From Leifsonia shinshuensis (lineage in GTDB: Bacteria; Actinomycetota; Actinomycetes; Actinomycetales; Microbacteriaceae): a stretch of DNA of 64,000 nucleotides. A model generated the notes under the pieces. The model ran no database searches, had not been told where the DNA came from, and was given only the letters and a program-made list of their open reading frames with translations. Made by a program: the position numbers and the translations under genes. Position 1 is the stretch's first letter, and every line of letters starts with the position of its first letter. Location of the stretch: contig NZ_JAVDVK010000001.1 in the NCBI RefSeq assembly GCF_031456835.1, positions 3,286,001 through 3,350,000 of the forward strand. The letters run 5' to 3'. Below, piece by piece: positions 18,693-27,069 of this stretch.

Positions 18693-18773
18693 CCGGCATG
18701 TGCAGGTTGCGACCGTTGTTCGTAATTGAAGCGGGGGCGCGGTTTGCGGGCACGCGAATCGAAGATGTTCCAC

Positions 18774-18802
18774 TTGGACGTAATAAGCAATCGGGTTATA
18801 GT
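18774..18802 (+). promoter_or_regulatory. Sigma-70-type promoter for the hydrolase/MBL operon
   Basis: TTGGAC (18774-18779), 17-bp spacer, TATAGT (18797-18802). Predicted start of transcription is near 18809, about 58 bp upstream of ATG 18867. Confidence 0.6.
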
Positions 18803-18866
18803 TGGTACGAATTCATCGGCGCGGATCGGTTCCCCGGCTCAGCGCCCCGACGGAAGGGCTCCCAGG

Positions 18867-19832
18867 ATGACGCCGTCCCCCTACGATCGAGCGGGCCTTC
18901 CCGAACTCGAGCGCCACGAACACTGGATTCCCGTTGACGGAGGAGTCAGCCTGCATGCCTGGGTGTTGCATCGCCGGGACCTGCCCGCGGACTCGCCGGC
19001 AGTTACGGTGGCGCACGGCTTCGGCGGCCTCGCTGAAGGTGGCCTGATGCACTATGCAGAGCGGTTCGCCGACGCTGGCTTCGTTTCGATCATTCACGAC
19101 CACCGCACGTTCGGCCGCAGTGGCGGCTGGCCGCGTCAGGACATCGACCCGTGGCAGCAGATTCTCGACTGGCGCCTCGTCATCACTTACCTCCAGCAGC
19201 TGCCCGATGTGGATCCTGACCGGATCGGTCTGTTCGGCTCCAGCTATGGCGGAGGTCACGCGCTCGTGCTCGCCGGCAGCGACCGTCGGATCAAAGCGGT
19301 AGTTGCTCAAGTGCCGACGATCAGCGGGTATGAGCAAGGGCTACGGCGCAATCCCACTCCTGAGGCTACCCAGGCGCTGCGGGATCGGTTCATCGCCGAT
19401 GAGCGCGCCCGCTTGCGAGGAGAAGAGCCCGCGCGGCAGCTGCTTGTCACGACCGATCCGGATGTTCCGTCCGTGTACAAGGACCCGGGCATGATCGAGT
19501 ACGAGGAACAGTTCCCAATGGACGATCTCGGTCGGTTCGACCACAAGATCACGCTGCGCTCGACGCTGAAGGCCCAAATGTACGATCCGGGCGTTTGGGT
19601 CGAACGCATCGCCCCCACGCCGCTGCTCATGATTTGCGGTACGCAGGACACCATGACCCCGACAGATCTGCAACGTGCGGCCTTTGAACGCGCCGGCGAG
19701 CCCAAGCGACTCATAACGTTCGAGGGCGGCCATTTCGGCGGCTACGTGGACCACTTTGAGACCGCCGGAGGTGGCGCGGCCGCGTGGTTCACCGAGTACC
19801 TGCACCCCTTCAGCGAAAGAGGCAACTCATGA
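18867..19832 (+). CDS. Alpha/beta hydrolase (dienelactone hydrolase/YcjY-like)
   Basis: 321-aa alpha/beta hydrolase with core motifs VTVAHGFGGLAEGGLMHYAE, nucleophile elbow GSSYGGGHAL, acid Asp in MICGTQDTMTP and catalytic His in EGGHFGGYV. This resembles the YcjY/polyketide-transferase-like subgroup rather than lipases. ATG 18867 is chosen because homology starts near ELERHEHWIPVDGGVSLHAW; the frame is open 141 bp upstream but passes through the promoter. The stop overlaps the MBL-fold gene (ATGA). Confidence 0.87.
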   Translation: MTPSPYDRAGLPELERHEHWIPVDGGVSLHAWVLHRRDLPADSPAVTVAHGFGGLAEGGLMHYAERFADAGFVSIIHDHRTFGRSGGWPRQDIDPWQQILDWRLVITYLQQLPDVDPDRIGLFGSSYGGGHALVLAGSDRRIKAVVAQVPTISGYEQGLRRNPTPEATQALRDRFIADERARLRGEEPARQLLVTTDPDVPSVYKDPGMIEYEEQFPMDDLGRFDHKITLRSTLKAQMYDPGVWVERIAPTPLLMICGTQDTMTPTDLQRAAFERAGEPKRLITFEGGHFGGYVDHFETAGGGAAAWFTEYLHPFSERGNS

Positions 19833-20680
19833 GCAAGGACCTTCGCTTCGACGTGCACGTTGCGGCTCCCACACCAGAAACGGGGACCCCTCCCGTGCCG
19901 CACGGCTACCCGGCCGTCGCGTCGCCGGTGTCATCAACACTCATCTCCGGCGAAAATGACGCCGTGCTGGTCGACACCCCGTGGACGATCGAGCATGTGC
20001 GAGTCATCAGCGACTGGATCGCGGCGTTCAACAAGCGGCTGACGGCGATCTACATCACGCATGGCCACGCCGACCACTGGCGCGGCACGGCGGCTCTAAT
20101 CGAACGCTTCCCCGAGGCGGCGGTCTACTCAACCGCCGGGACTGCGGCATACATCGCAGACGAGGAGGAGCACATGGAGGAGCGCTGGGGTCGCCGGTTC
20201 CCCGGCCAAGTATCACCTGGTGCCATCGAACCCCGAATCATCGGTCCGGAGGGCCTCGAGCTCGAAGGTCGGGAACTGCTACCGATCGAACTCGGGCACA
20301 CCGACACCGACCAGACGACGGCGCTGTGGGTGCCGTCGATCCGACTTGCCATCGCCGGTGATTCTGTTTACAACCACTGCCATCAGTACCTCAACGAATC
20401 GGCTGATGGCGGCCTTGAGTCCTGGTATCGCGCTCTGGACATCATCGAGGCGTTGAATCCCCGCTATGCCGTGGCGGGCCACAAGGACGTGACCAAGCCG
20501 GACGACGGCGGGGCGGTCCAGCGGACTCGCATCTACCTCGACACTTTCGCCGAGCTGCTCATGCAGGGCGGCTGTACGCGCGAGGAGTTCTTCGACGAGA
20601 TGATGCGACGCTTTCCCGGGTACGCGAACCCGAAGGCGCTCTGGCGCAGCGTGGTGACCCGCGTTGCGGACGCCGCGTAG
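19829..20680 (+). CDS. MBL-fold metallo-hydrolase
   Basis: 283-aa metallo-beta-lactamase-fold protein. Metal-binding motif THGHADHW, then His in ELGHTDTDQTT, Asp in AIAGDSVYNH and a final His in AVAGHKDV. A helical C-terminal tail follows. Translationally coupled to the upstream hydrolase. The family includes glyoxalase II-like thioesterases and lactonases; with an alpha/beta hydrolase, a thioester or lactone substrate is plausible but not shown. Confidence 0.88.
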   Translation: MSKDLRFDVHVAAPTPETGTPPVPHGYPAVASPVSSTLISGENDAVLVDTPWTIEHVRVISDWIAAFNKRLTAIYITHGHADHWRGTAALIERFPEAAVYSTAGTAAYIADEEEHMEERWGRRFPGQVSPGAIEPRIIGPEGLELEGRELLPIELGHTDTDQTTALWVPSIRLAIAGDSVYNHCHQYLNESADGGLESWYRALDIIEALNPRYAVAGHKDVTKPDDGGAVQRTRIYLDTFAELLMQGGCTREEFFDEMMRRFPGYANPKALWRSVVTRVADAA

Positions 20681-20685
20681 AAACG

Positions 20686-20704
20686 ACCGCCGGCGGGAGG
20701 CGGT
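20686..20704. terminator. Short hairpin between convergent genes
   Basis: ACCGCC (20686-20691) and GGCGGT (20699-20704) flank an 7-base loop immediately after the MBL gene and before the end of the convergent CGNR gene. Possible bidirectional terminator; no T run. Confidence 0.35.
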
Positions 20705-21328
20705 TCAGGCCGCCGTGCCCCGCTCGCGCTGCTGTGCTCGTTTACGATCTCGGTACGCGCGTGCGTTGTAAGCGTTGCCGCACGTCGCCACATCGTGCCA
20801 GAGTTTGCTGCAGTTCTTGGAGCGGTCGAAAAAGGCGATGTCGCAATCCGGTGCTGCACAAATCTTCAGCCGCCGCAGCGTGTCGCGATACGAGGCCTTC
20901 ACCAGCTGCACGAGCAGGTAGGACCGCAAAAGGTCCAACCCCCCACCCGTGGCGTGTAGCCTCACCTCACCGGATTCGAGACTGATCGAGGTACTCGCGC
21001 TCATGATCGGATGTTCGACCATGCCCGGGTCGGAGGATGCGACGATGGCGAGGCGCAGCTCGGATCGCAGGTGACGGAGTGTTTCTACACCATCCTCGTC
21101 GATCACAATGTCGAAGGTCGGGGCGAGCGAATCGACGTGACGCAACTGTTCTAGCCCGTCACGCAGCCAACTCTGTGCGGAAGGCTGGTCTGTCAGAAGA
21201 TCGGGTTGCCCTGGCCGGCTCCCCGACGTCGTGTTGAGCAACGCCTCAACGAACGCGAGGCCGCCTGGGCCGTCCTCTACGCCGTAACGAGAGGAGGAGG
21301 CCCAGGCGGCCGTGGGCGTTGTGGTCAT
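20705..21328 (-). CDS. CGNR zinc-finger / ABATE-domain transcriptional regulator
   Basis: 207-aa protein with an N-terminal ABATE-type region and a C-terminal CGNR zinc finger: Cys pair in CAAPDC, then FFDRSKNCSKLWHDVATCGNAYNARAYR. In the family the third ligand is usually the Cys of WCSM; here that position is His (LWHDV). This would give a CCHC site. CGNR proteins are regulators of stress or export genes in actinobacteria. It lies downstream of the fused hydrolase gene on the same strand, but 45 bp away, so could be co-transcribed. Confidence 0.82.
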   Translation of the reverse strand: MTTTPTAAWASSSRYGVEDGPGGLAFVEALLNTTSGSRPGQPDLLTDQPSAQSWLRDGLEQLRHVDSLAPTFDIVIDEDGVETLRHLRSELRLAIVASSDPGMVEHPIMSASTSISLESGEVRLHATGGGLDLLRSYLLVQLVKASYRDTLRRLKICAAPDCDIAFFDRSKNCSKLWHDVATCGNAYNARAYRDRKRAQQRERGTAA

Positions 21329-21373
21329 TGCAGCTCCGAAAAGGGTGCACTGTGGTGCAGTGATACACCGAGC

Positions 21374-22576
21374 TTAAGCCACGTGAGCGCTGCCCTCCTG
21401 CTCCTGATAGAAATGTGAGGAATCGACGACACCTTCAAGGCGCCGGCCCAGTTCCGCAGAGAACCGCATTGCAGCACCGAGAGGCCGGTGGTGAATGGCG
21501 GCGTGCACGATCAGTCCTTCCGAATCCTTCGTCAGGATGGTCACGCCGTTCATTTTCAGTCCGCCCAGGGCGACAGCCGTCCACTGTAGATAGCTCGTGT
21601 CCCCGGCATCGGCGCTCGCGGTGAATTCGAGATTCTCATAAATGTTGCTGGCCCGTCCCATCGTGGCCGCCACCTGTTCGCGGCCATGTATCGGCTCGAT
21701 CAGCGCGCTCGCCTCCAGGACAACGTTCTCCGCGAAACTGGCGGCGAAGCTATCGGCCGACTTGTCGGCGAACGCGCCGGTCCAGTTTGCGCCAGCAATA
21801 CGCTCGGAAACGTCAACAAGGTCTCGAAGGAGATCCGCAACGCGCTCCGGACGTTCGACGTGGAGCCAATGGCCTGCCCCGGCCAGCTCCTCGAAGCGGG
21901 CGCCTGGAAAGTGCGGGACGATGGCGGCCTGAACGAGTTCCGGTGATACAAACCCGTCGGCCTCGCCGGTGACGACGATGACCGAGCCGGTGAATTGGGT
22001 CTCGGGCGACGCTGCAGTAACTCCGTCATTCCACGCGTGCACATATGCCGCAGCTGTCTCCGGTGCGACTCGTTTGCCGCCCTCAGCCAGCACGTCCAGA
22101 GCTGCGGGCGCGAGGTTGGGGGCGAGTTGGAGGCGCACCGCCTGCTGCGCCTCCAGGTTTCCACCGAGCGTCGTAAAAGGAGCGATTGCCTCGGCGGGCA
22201 ACCGCGTGCCGCCGAATGGCACCGGGGTGACAAGCAGCAGACCGACGACACGATCCGGGCGACGCTCGGCTGCTAGCTCGGCGACCTGGGCACCCATACT
22301 TTGGCCGGCGAGCACCACAGGAGATTCAAGGCCATCGATGATCGCCACGACCTCGGCGGCGAAACGATCCAAACTGAACGGACCGGGCTCGCCCGAGCGC
22401 TGGCCAGACCCCGGGAAGTCCACCCGCACCGTGGGTACCGAACCCTGCAGCTGATCCACGACAGCGCCCCAGGCGTTTGCGTCGTCGAGGAACCCGTGCA
22501 GCAGGATCGCGGTGGTCGTACTGGGGTCGGCGGTGCCATCACGTGTTACGGGCACCGAGTGGATTGTTTCAGTCAT
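21374..22576 (-). CDS. Alpha/beta hydrolase fused to an NTF2/SnoaL-like domain
   Basis: 400-aa two-domain protein. Residues 1-262 form an alpha/beta hydrolase: TTAILLHGFLDDANAW, nucleophile elbow GQSMGAQ, acid Asp in VVTGEADGFVSPEL, catalytic His in GAGHWLHVE. Residues about 275-390 match the NTF2/SnoaL fold (FAASFAENVVLEASALIEPIHGREQVAATM, LQWTAVALGGLKMNGVTIL). ATG 22576 has AGGAGA upstream and overlaps the stop of the flavin reductase gene (ATGA). The fused domain might be a second hydrolase/isomerase site or a ligand-binding module. Confidence 0.85.
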   Translation of the reverse strand: MTETIHSVPVTRDGTADPSTTTAILLHGFLDDANAWGAVVDQLQGSVPTVRVDFPGSGQRSGEPGPFSLDRFAAEVVAIIDGLESPVVLAGQSMGAQVAELAAERRPDRVVGLLLVTPVPFGGTRLPAEAIAPFTTLGGNLEAQQAVRLQLAPNLAPAALDVLAEGGKRVAPETAAAYVHAWNDGVTAASPETQFTGSVIVVTGEADGFVSPELVQAAIVPHFPGARFEELAGAGHWLHVERPERVADLLRDLVDVSERIAGANWTGAFADKSADSFAASFAENVVLEASALIEPIHGREQVAATMGRASNIYENLEFTASADAGDTSYLQWTAVALGGLKMNGVTILTKDSEGLIVHAAIHHRPLGAAMRFSAELGRRLEGVVDSSHFYQEQEGSAHVA

Positions 22577-23364
22577 TCTTGCTCTCCTGTCGTAGAACCG
22601 GACGGCGACCATGCCGTCGTGTCGAGGGGCGAGTAGTCGGCGGGACGGTCGTCCAGCCGCGGCGCCCGGTGTGTCCGCCAGTGCTCGACGACCTCGTCGG
22701 CTAGCGGAGTGGTGAAGATGTTGTCGACGAGGGTGTACTCGGCGGCGAGCCGGCCGAATGCACCGGTCGCGCCCACGTCGATGCGCCCTCCGGGCAAGTA
22801 GAGATCGTCCCGGATATGGAACCGCTCGACTCTTCCCCAGACGACGTGGTCGGGCAGGGGCGGCGTCGGGATGATCCGGTCCACCGTGCACTCAAACGCG
22901 ACCGGGGCCTCGAGGATCCGGGGCGCTGATATGACCTCGCAATTGCCCTTGGTGAGGCCGAGAGCCTCGAACTCGTCTACGTCGGAGGCGAATTCGAAGG
23001 CCGACCGGTGAACGCGGTGAGCATTCTCGAGCGTGGTCATGTTGATCACGAACTCGCCCGTGTCGCGAATGTTGAGGTAGGTGTCCTTCAGCGTCTCGCC
23101 GTCAGCGCGTGGCTGTAACGAGATTGAGAGCATCGGAGGCATCCGGCCCACGACCGTGAAGAACGACACGGGCGCAATGTTCCCCACGCCGTCGGTCGAA
23201 CGTGTGCTGACCCAGGCGATGGCCCGAGGAAGCACCGTCCCAATCAGGAGTTTGTAACTCGAGGTGGGGTCCAGATCGGCAGAATCGATGATCGTGAGCG
23301 TTCTCCTTTGAACAGACGCGCCAGGACGCGTCTTCGCCGTATACCAGTCGTCATAGGCTATCAC
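22573..23364 (-). CDS. Flavin reductase-like FMN-binding split-barrel protein
   Basis: 263-aa protein with the flavin-reductase-like fold: SYKLLIGTVLPRAIAWVSTRST, NIAPVSFFTVVGRMPPMLSISL, DTGEFVINM and the C-terminal YTLVDNIFTTP. It can bind FMN and, in partner systems, supply reduced flavin. Translationally coupled to the downstream hydrolase-NTF2 fusion. The GTG at 23364 is the only initiation codon that keeps the fold; an AGGAGA motif further inside has no start codon after it, so the N terminus is uncertain. Confidence 0.82.
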   Translation of the reverse strand: MIAYDDWYTAKTRPGASVQRRTLTIIDSADLDPTSSYKLLIGTVLPRAIAWVSTRSTDGVGNIAPVSFFTVVGRMPPMLSISLQPRADGETLKDTYLNIRDTGEFVINMTTLENAHRVHRSAFEFASDVDEFEALGLTKGNCEVISAPRILEAPVAFECTVDRIIPTPPLPDHVVWGRVERFHIRDDLYLPGGRIDVGATGAFGRLAAEYTLVDNIFTTPLADEVVEHWRTHRAPRLDDRPADYSPLDTTAWSPSGSTTGEQE

Positions 23365-24076
23365 TGTTTAGCACTGACGCATCGGAGCGGCCATAGATTG
23401 TTCGCCCGGTCAACATTGATCGAGCATCGGATGGCTGCCCGTTCGGCGGTCGGCGAGCTCCCCATTGGCCGCGGAGGCTGTCTACCGTAGGCGGCGAGTG
23501 CTCTAGCTATGGCCCCGCGCGAAGGTGGCGGCCGCGCTTAGACGTTCGTTCTCGGCATCGCTAACGTCGGCAGGGGTGCTTCTCGGAGTGGACTTGGGTC
23601 CACCTTTATCGGTTGTCCCCGATCGGACTCTCGGAGACGGAGCTGCGGCACGCCCAGCAGGAGCAGTGCAGGCGTGTGCGCGATTCTTCTGCATCGGCGA
23701 GCAGGGCTGGCCTCCGTGCGACCCCGCCCCAGGTGGTAACACTCGCCATTCCGGCAGCGAGCCGACCACGACTAGCCTCCCCACGATTCCATCTCGGACG
23801 CATGGCTCGTGAGGCGAGAGTCAACATGACCCAGCTGGGGCAACCCTTAGCCGCCGATTTGCGGGACGCGGGGTATTGGGCCGTCCTGTTTTGCGCGGAC
23901 GCCGACAATGACATTCCTCGGCAGCGCGCCGACATTACCGCCCCATCCGCGCCTCGAGAGGCGAAAGTGACATCGTGATGCCCACGACCCCAAGTGATCT
24001 GCAGGCCCCCAGGGAAGTGGGGATCGTGTTCGCAAATTACAAGTGGCGGTGCGCGCCAGGGGTTCCACTTCTCTCG
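23365..24076. other. Gene-poor interval, no recognised gene
   Basis: About 710 bp. Several short open frames exist on both strands (up to about 120 codons, e.g. 23613-23978 plus), with Arg/Ser/Ala-rich, low-complexity translations and no motifs. None has a convincing ribosome site. It may be remnant DNA, or hold a small RNA that cannot be recognised by eye. Confidence 0.5.
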
Positions 24077-24670
24077 CTAGGACAACTCCGGCAGCACGGT
24101 GTGCGCGTGGGGGAGTTCTCGCAGGATGTGGTCGAGGATGTCGACTGAGTGCTTCGGCGGGTCGGCGCGCTTGCGGGTATCGTCGACGAGCTGAAGGATG
24201 TCCATCATCATCCCCGCGGTGGTGCGAACACTCAAATCGGAGACCTGCAGCCCCATCCGCTGCGCGATCGCTTCTTCGAGATCTTCGCGAGCTTCAAGGA
24301 AGATGACCCAAACCTTCGCCCGCACGGCGGGGATGTCATCGACGACGCGACGCAGCTGTGCGACCCGATTCTTTGGATTGTCCGTCTCAGCCGCCATCGC
24401 CCGAAGCGCTTCGGCCATCGCCGATCCCAGCGGCTCACGCTCCGGTCGGGCCCGGAGGTAAGCACCGAAGCTGAACGTGGCGGTCAACCTGTCCAGCAAA
24501 AGCAAGTCCTTGCTAGGGAAGTAGCGGTAGAGCGTCGTGGTGCCGACCTCAGCCCGTTCGGCGATCTGCTCCATAGTCGTCTCGTCATACCCGTCGCGCA
24601 GGAACAGATCGATTGCCACGTCGACCATGTGCTCCCGCATGCGAGCCGCCTTCTTCTCACGCAACCCCAT
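24077..24670 (-). CDS. TetR-family repressor of the glycoside-oxidation operon
   Basis: 197-aa TetR regulator: REHMVDVAIDLFLRDGYDETTMEQIAERAEVGTTTLYRYFPSKDLLLLDRL is the complete DNA-binding domain. It is divergent from the MFS gene at 24777. A perfect 21-bp palindrome overlapping the MFS promoter (24721-24741) is the probable operator. ATG 24670 (MGLREKKAARMR) is chosen; an ATG 36 bp upstream would add a basic N-terminal stretch. The inducer is probably the glycoside or its aglycone. Confidence 0.9.
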   Translation of the reverse strand: MGLREKKAARMREHMVDVAIDLFLRDGYDETTMEQIAERAEVGTTTLYRYFPSKDLLLLDRLTATFSFGAYLRARPEREPLGSAMAEALRAMAAETDNPKNRVAQLRRVVDDIPAVRAKVWVIFLEAREDLEEAIAQRMGLQVSDLSVRTTAGMMMDILQLVDDTRKRADPPKHSVDILDHILRELPHAHTVLPELS

Positions 24671-24694
24671 ACCTGCATCGTATTGCAATCGGAC

Positions 24695-24723
24695 TTGACT
24701 TCCCATCGGTAGACGCTTATTTT
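24695..24723 (+). promoter_or_regulatory. Sigma-70-type promoter of the glycoside operon
   Basis: TTGACT (24695-24700), 17-bp spacer, TATTTT (24718-24723). Predicted transcription start is near 24730, in the middle of the 21-bp palindrome, so repressor binding would occlude it. Confidence 0.6.
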
Positions 24724-24741
24724 CGGTAGTCACTACCGAAA
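24721..24741. promoter_or_regulatory. Perfect palindromic TetR operator
   Basis: Ten-base arm TTTCGGTAGT and its exact reverse complement flank a single central C. It overlaps the -10 element and start site of the MFS operon promoter and lies 50 bp from the TetR start codon. An extra half-site (ATCGGTAG, about 24705-24712) lies inside the spacer. Confidence 0.8.
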
Positions 24742-24776
24742 CGTAGTTTATCCCTCTTGCACAAAGGAGTGTTCCC

Positions 24777-26090
24777 ATGACTATTTCCGCTACCACCCCA
24801 GGAGGTGAGGTGGGATCGGCTGCGGTGGACCGAACCCCTCTGCCGCGCCTGCTATCAGCTCTGTTCGTCTCGAACGTCAGCGCGTTCGTCGGCTTACTCA
24901 CTCCACTGCAATTGCTAATGACCCTCCACCTCACCCGCATCGCCGGACCGGAGGCCGCCGCAGCGTTCGGCGTCGTCACAGGATTCGGTGCGCTCTTCGC
25001 CCTCATCGGAAACCCCCTCGGTGGTCGTATCAGCGATCGCACGGCTGCGCGCTTCGGCCGACGCCGCACCTGGATTCTCACCGGCGCCGTCGGTGGATCA
25101 TTGACCGTGGTCGGCATGAGCTTCACCACGGCGGTGTGGCAGATGGCCATCATCTGGTGTGCGACCCAGCTCCTGTTCAACTTTCAGCTCGCCGCGACCA
25201 GCGCCCTGATCGCCGATCAAGTGCCTCAGACGCGGCGAGGCACAGCCTCGGGCGTGATAGGGCTCTCCGCCGCCGTCGGACCGCTGCTCGGGATCGCCGC
25301 GGTGAGCGCAATCAGCGATCCGGCGGCCCAATGGATCGTCACTGCGGTGGCCTCGGCCGGGCTCGGCACCGTCGCCGTTCTGCTCCTCCGTGATCGGCAG
25401 CATCGCCTACCGGCAGGCCAGCGGCGCCTGGGTCTGATTGAGATCGTGAAATCGTTGTGGCTCAATCCGTGGCACCACCCGGCATTCGGATGGGCGTGGC
25501 TCGCGCGATTCCTCATCACCTGCGCCATCGCTGCATCCAGCTACAACGCATTCTTCCTCATCGATCGATTCAAGGTGACCCCGGCCGCAGTGGCTGGTTC
25601 TGTGCTCCTGTTGTCGCTGATCAACGTCGCCCTTCTCGCCTTGACCAGCGTCGTCGCCGGGTTGCTCTCCGATCGGCTCGGCCGCCAGAAGCCCTTCGCC
25701 ATCGCTGCAGGAATCCTCGCGGCCGGCGCCATGACGCTGATGGCCGTCGCCTCCGACATGAGCCTCGTGTTCGTGGCCATCGCTTGTCTGGGCATCGCGA
25801 CAGGGCTGCTGTCATCGGTCGACCTCGCCCTCTGCGTGCGGGTGCTGCCCAGCAAGGAGAACGCGGGCAAGGACCTCGGCGTCGTCAACATGGCCAACAC
25901 CCTCCCGCAGTCCATCGTTCCGTTCGTCGCCCCGGCGCTACTTGCACTCGGGAGCTTCGGCGCCCTATACATCGCACTCGGCATCGCGGCGATCCTCGGC
26001 GCCGTCGCAGTCATCCGCATCCCGGAGGTCGGCCGCGAATCCGACCCCCGTTTCGCTGCCATCACCCGCCCGTCGGCGGTTAGAGCGTGA
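24777..26090 (+). CDS. MFS transporter, first gene of glycoside operon
   Basis: 437-aa major-facilitator protein with about 12 membrane segments. Loop 2-3 motif: GGRISDRTAARFGRRRTW; the equivalent in the second half is GLLSDRLGRQKPF. Hydrophobic runs cover most of the sequence. It has no close tie to a named subfamily but resembles the SLC45/glycoside-pentoside-hexuronide-like transporters found next to glycoside genes. ATG 24777 follows AAAGGAG. Its stop overlaps the possible GTG start of the next gene. Likely importer of the glycoside substrate. Confidence 0.88.
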   Translation: MTISATTPGGEVGSAAVDRTPLPRLLSALFVSNVSAFVGLLTPLQLLMTLHLTRIAGPEAAAAFGVVTGFGALFALIGNPLGGRISDRTAARFGRRRTWILTGAVGGSLTVVGMSFTTAVWQMAIIWCATQLLFNFQLAATSALIADQVPQTRRGTASGVIGLSAAVGPLLGIAAVSAISDPAAQWIVTAVASAGLGTVAVLLLRDRQHRLPAGQRRLGLIEIVKSLWLNPWHHPAFGWAWLARFLITCAIAASSYNAFFLIDRFKVTPAAVAGSVLLLSLINVALLALTSVVAGLLSDRLGRQKPFAIAAGILAAGAMTLMAVASDMSLVFVAIACLGIATGLLSSVDLALCVRVLPSKENAGKDLGVVNMANTLPQSIVPFVAPALLALGSFGALYIALGIAAILGAVAVIRIPEVGRESDPRFAAITRPSAVRA

Positions 26091-26116
26091 ACCGGACCAC
26101 CGAAGAGGGAGCCTCC

Positions 26117-27043
26117 ATGAATCTGTTGTCCGTTTCGTCCTACAGCGTGCGTGAACAGCTCGGGCCGGCGTCCTTCTCCTACGTCGACGGGGAAGGCGCA
26201 CCGCAGACCCTCGTGTTCGATTTTCCGAAGGTCGTCGAGCTCGCCGATTATCCGGCGATCGCTGCGCAGAGATTCGGGGTGCGGGCGGTCGAAGCGGCGG
26301 CGTTCCAGTTCACGGGTGTCGAGGATGCCAACCTCGACCTCTTCGCCGCCTCGGCTCGGAGCGCGGGCGTCGAGCTGCTGAACATCGCAGTCGACACGGG
26401 AGATCTGCTGCAGACCGACCTCGGCAAGCGAACCGCTGACATCACTGAACTGAAGACGTGGATCGCACGGTGCGCGGACCTGGGGTTCCGATTCGTGCGC
26501 ATTAACCCCGGGTCGCCGTTCAGCGCGCACCACGGGGAGGTTCCTCCGAGGCATCTCGTCGAAGCGCTGGTCGAGCTAGGCCGATACGCCGGCATGCGCG
26601 GAGTACGACTGCTCGTCGAGAATCACGGTGGCCCTTCGAGCGACCCCGCGTGGATGAACGCCCTGCTGGATTCCGTGGGACCGGAATCCCTCGGGTTGCT
26701 CCTCGACCTAGGAAACTTCGACACCATCATCGCCCCGCTGATGGCCGCGATGCTCGACACCGCCGTGGAGGCGCCGACCGATCCGTTCGCGGGCATCGAT
26801 CTCGAGCCGGTATACGAAGGCATCAAGGCGCTTGCCGGGCGCGCCGAACTGGTGCACGTGAAGGCCCACCGGGTCGGCGACGACGGAACCGTCGGCATCA
26901 TCGACCTGCCCCGTGCTCTTGCCATCCTCAGCGCGCACCAGTACGAGGGGCCTCTCACGGTCGAATACGAGGGCGATGGCGGCGACCCCTGGGGCAAAAC
27001 CTACCGCGTGCTGCAACTCACCGCGTCCGTCACCGCCGGATGA
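26117..27043 (+). CDS. Sugar phosphate isomerase/epimerase-like TIM-barrel protein
   Basis: 308-aa xylose-isomerase-like TIM barrel (AP-endonuclease 2 superfamily). Probable metal ligands: Glu in LLVENHGG, Asp in LLDLGNFD, His in ELVHVKAH and Glu in LTVEYEG. In 3-keto-glycoside systems such proteins (for example the large subunit of C-glycoside deglycosidases) cleave the oxidised sugar from its aglycone; others isomerise the sugar. ATG 26117 is preceded by GAGGGAG; a GTG at 26087 overlapping the MFS stop would add 10 residues. Confidence 0.85.
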   Translation: MNLLSVSSYSVREQLGPASFSYVDGEGAPQTLVFDFPKVVELADYPAIAAQRFGVRAVEAAAFQFTGVEDANLDLFAASARSAGVELLNIAVDTGDLLQTDLGKRTADITELKTWIARCADLGFRFVRINPGSPFSAHHGEVPPRHLVEALVELGRYAGMRGVRLLVENHGGPSSDPAWMNALLDSVGPESLGLLLDLGNFDTIIAPLMAAMLDTAVEAPTDPFAGIDLEPVYEGIKALAGRAELVHVKAHRVGDDGTVGIIDLPRALAILSAHQYEGPLTVEYEGDGGDPWGKTYRVLQLTASVTAG

Positions 27044-27069
27044 TCCGCTCCATCAGCAAGGAAGATGCA

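Noticed and set aside
23308..23364. A later start for the flavin reductase-like gene at the internal AGGAGA
   Set aside because: No ATG, GTG or TTG follows this motif at usable distance in frame.
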